NCBI RefSeq assembly: GCF_003627815.1
Contig: NZ_CP032698.1
Span: 744,001-808,000 of the forward strand
Direction: 5' to 3'
Length of the DNA stretch: 64,000 nt
Source: Streptomyces hundungensis
GTDB taxonomy: Bacteria; Actinomycetota; Actinomycetes; Streptomycetales; Streptomycetaceae
In this document: positions 60,909 through 64,000 of the stretch, in pieces
How positions within the stretch are numbered: position 1 is the first letter of the stretch
Layout of the letters: every line of letters starts with the position of its first letter
The notes under the pieces: generated by a model
What the model was told of the DNA's origin: nothing
The model's input: only the letters and a program-made list of their open reading frames with translations
Databases searched by the model: none
Program-made: the position numbers and the translations under genes

Positions 60909-62252
60909 ATGGCAACCGAGACACACACACGCCCGAACGACGTCGCCGGCGATGACGCGATAAGGCTCGCCGATCGCCTCAGCACGCTCAGCCGACCGGA
61001 TCTGGAACGACTGCGGGACGACAATGTGCGGGCCATGGTTGCGGCGGCCCTCAACAGCCCCTCGGTGCACCGGCGTTGGCCGACCCTTGCCCACGTGACC
61101 CACCCGTCCGAACTGGCCCGGTTACCGATGCTGACGCCGCAGGAGCTCGCCGAGGGCTGTCCACCGGGGTCGGACGAATTCCTCATCGACGGCGGGGAAA
61201 CGGGCCTGGTGATCCGCTCCAGCGGGACTTCGGGACTCGACAAAGTCCTCTACCACTCCTGGCAGTTCACCCGCCAGGTGAACCGGCTCGGCGCCCGGGG
61301 CCTCCGTGACGCCGCGTCCCCCCTGCCCCGCCGGGTGGCGAACTGCATGCACCCGGCGGAACTGGGTGGCGCCTTCACCTTCGTGCAGGACGTGCTCCAA
61401 CTGATCCCCGCCCTCGCCTTCCCGCTCGGCAGCAAACCCGCCATGGCCCATATAGCCGAACTGGTGAGCGAGCACGGAATCGACACGATCGTCGCCTCGC
61501 CTTCACACGGCGCGGAACTCGTCACGACCGAGACCGCGCGGACGGTGCCGCACCTGAGGCGGATCCTCTACATGGGAGAACCGGTCGGGCAGGTGCGCAG
61601 GGACGCGATCGCCGCCGCGGCACCGGAACTGACGGTCCGTTCCTTCGCGTACTCGACGACCGAGACCGGTCCGATCGGATACCAGTGCGCGCACGTCTCC
61701 GCGACGGAGCACCATGTGCACGAGGACGCCGTGGTGGTGGAGATCGTCGACGAAAGCACAGGTGAGCCCGTGCCCGCGGGCCGTCCCGGGGCCGTGCTCG
61801 TCACTCCCCTCACCACCACCGGGATGGCCCTGTTCCGCTATTGGATCGGGGACCGCGGCCGACTGGACCCGCCGGGGTGCGCGTGCGGCAGCCCGACACC
61901 GCGGCTGACGTTGCTGGGCCGCACCGGCCAGACGCTGATCGTGGACACCTGGAAGGTCTCGTCCGACCACCTCATGGAGCGATTGGCCGTGTTGGGTGTC
62001 GTGGACCCGGCCGACTGCCAATTCCAGGTGCTCTGGGAGTTCCCCCACTACCGAGTGAAGTTGCTGCTCTCGCCCAGGACGCCGGCCGGAATCACCACGG
62101 CGGCCGTCGCCGAAGCACTGCACGCGGCCCATCACATCCACCAGGTCATCACCGGTCCGAGGTGTGTCGAATTCACGGTGGAGCGGACGGGCCTGGAGAA
62201 GTTCGCGCAGACCGAACGGAACAAAGTGCCGGTTCTCTACCAGAGGATGTGA
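60909..62252 (+). CDS. Adenylate-forming ligase (phenylacetate-CoA ligase/PaaK-like)
   Basis: A 447-residue ANL-superfamily enzyme. Core motifs: LVIRSSGTSGLDKVLYHSWQ (ATP P-loop SSGTSG), FAYSTTETGPIGYQCAH (A5-like), FRYWIGDRGRL (Y-x-x-G-D) and LLGRTGQTLIVDTWKVSSDH, with a short C-terminal lid ending EKFAQTERNKVPVLY. The family activates aryl acids to CoA thioesters or adenylates. TTA at codon 72 (61122-61124) implies bldA dependence. It heads an operon with a chorismate-mutase-family gene (1 base apart) and aminodeoxychorismate synthase. Confidence 0.88.
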   Translation: MATETHTRPNDVAGDDAIRLADRLSTLSRPDLERLRDDNVRAMVAAALNSPSVHRRWPTLAHVTHPSELARLPMLTPQELAEGCPPGSDEFLIDGGETGLVIRSSGTSGLDKVLYHSWQFTRQVNRLGARGLRDAASPLPRRVANCMHPAELGGAFTFVQDVLQLIPALAFPLGSKPAMAHIAELVSEHGIDTIVASPSHGAELVTTETARTVPHLRRILYMGEPVGQVRRDAIAAAAPELTVRSFAYSTTETGPIGYQCAHVSATEHHVHEDAVVVEIVDESTGEPVPAGRPGAVLVTPLTTTGMALFRYWIGDRGRLDPPGCACGSPTPRLTLLGRTGQTLIVDTWKVSSDHLMERLAVLGVVDPADCQFQVLWEFPHYRVKLLLSPRTPAGITTAAVAEALHAAHHIHQVITGPRCVEFTVERTGLEKFAQTERNKVPVLYQRM

Positions 62253-62253
62253 C

Positions 62254-62589
62254 ATGCCCGTCGGTAATTCGGACCCACTCGAAGTCCTACGCGGAGAACT
62301 CGACCGCATCGATGAGAAGCTCCTTGACATCATCAGGCAGCGCATCGAATGCTGTGTGCGCATAGCGGATTACAAGCGTGAGAACGACGTCCCCATGATG
62401 CAACCCCATCGCATCGGCATCGTTCAGCAGAGGGCGGCGGAATACGGCGCGGCCCACGGTGTCGACCGCGATTTCCTTCGCCGCCTCTACGACGTGATCG
62501 TCGATGAGACCTGCCGGGTGGAGGACCTGGTGATAGCGGGGCCCGCCGCCACCTTCCCGAAGGCAGTCGTGGGCGGCACTCCAGAATGA
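62254..62589 (+). CDS. AroQ-type chorismate mutase, probably aminodeoxychorismate mutase (PapB/CmlD-like)
   Basis: A 111-residue helical protein: LEVLRGELDRIDEKLLDIIR, QRIECCVRIADYKRENDVPM, MQPHRIGIVQQRAAEYGAAH and VDRDFLRRLYDVIVDETCRV. The residues R(E)LDxIDxxLL, R...K and Q/R...R form the AroQ active-site set. Single-domain versions next to aminodeoxychorismate synthase convert 4-amino-4-deoxychorismate to 4-amino-4-deoxyprephenate en route to p-aminophenylalanine. Start one base after the ligase stop. Confidence 0.88.
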   Translation: MPVGNSDPLEVLRGELDRIDEKLLDIIRQRIECCVRIADYKRENDVPMMQPHRIGIVQQRAAEYGAAHGVDRDFLRRLYDVIVDETCRVEDLVIAGPAATFPKAVVGGTPE

Positions 62590-62595
62590 GCTTGA

Positions 62596-64000
<1,405 letters not shown>

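Overview
The window is GC-rich actinomycete DNA that looks like an accessory or chromosome-arm region of a Streptomyces species. The signs are frequent GTG/TTG starts, GTGA and ATGA overlaps, rare in-frame TTA codons, SARP/NB-ARC and PadR/HxlR regulators, mycothiol-type enzyme debris, a class IV lanthipeptide cluster, a bacterial terpene cyclase and ESX-type small proteins. No rRNA, tRNA or CRISPR array was seen.

Layout. 1-5.7 kb: the N-terminus of a glycogen debranching enzyme, a small toxin-antitoxin pair, a divergent arsenic locus (arsM < operator > arsR-acr3-arsC), a metallophosphoesterase and a methyltransferase. 5.8-8.8 kb: an intact IS701-like element (16/19-bp inverted repeats, TTAG target duplication) inserted inside the signal-peptide codons of a secreted ricin-lectin / aerolysin-like (ETX/MTX2) protein. 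9-18 kb: stress and regulatory genes, including catalase KatE, a PadR-membrane protein pair and an HxlR-regulated hydrolase. 18-28.8 kb: a 1044-aa SARP-NB-ARC-TPR regulator, serine and alpha/beta hydrolases, AraC and LysR regulators, a reductase and a divergent inositol-phosphatase-like protein. 29-36 kb: a methyltransferase, a YbaK protein, a lipoprotein behind a long RNA stem, a frameshifted I36 peptidase inhibitor, acetyltransferases and an orphan colicin-immunity-like protein. 36.6-41.6 kb: a venezuelin-like class IV lanthipeptide cluster (lanL, lanA, ABC ATPase, ABC permease). 41.6-48.6 kb: phosphoketolase, terpene cyclase, a DHFR-like reductase and two nested IS5-type relics. 48.8-51.5 kb: a translationally coupled operon of an ESX-like small protein, a calpain-type (C2) protease and a lipoprotein. 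51.5-58.7 kb: gene debris, MFS/TetR pair, DUF4232 lipoprotein, a very strong bidirectional terminator, a small transglycosylase, a MINPP-like phytase and a hydrolase. 58.7-64 kb: the edge of a shikimate/chorismate-fed biosynthetic cluster (class II DAHP synthase, adenylate-forming ligase, chorismate-mutase-family protein, fused aminodeoxychorismate synthase running off the window).

Themes. TTA (bldA-type) codons occur in the secreted-toxin signal peptide, in lanL and in the adenylate-forming ligase, tying three specialised functions to developmental translation control. Several genes carry one-base frameshifts at short homopolymers (arsC, transposase, I36 inhibitor, mycothiol enzyme); these are either real decay or assembly errors.
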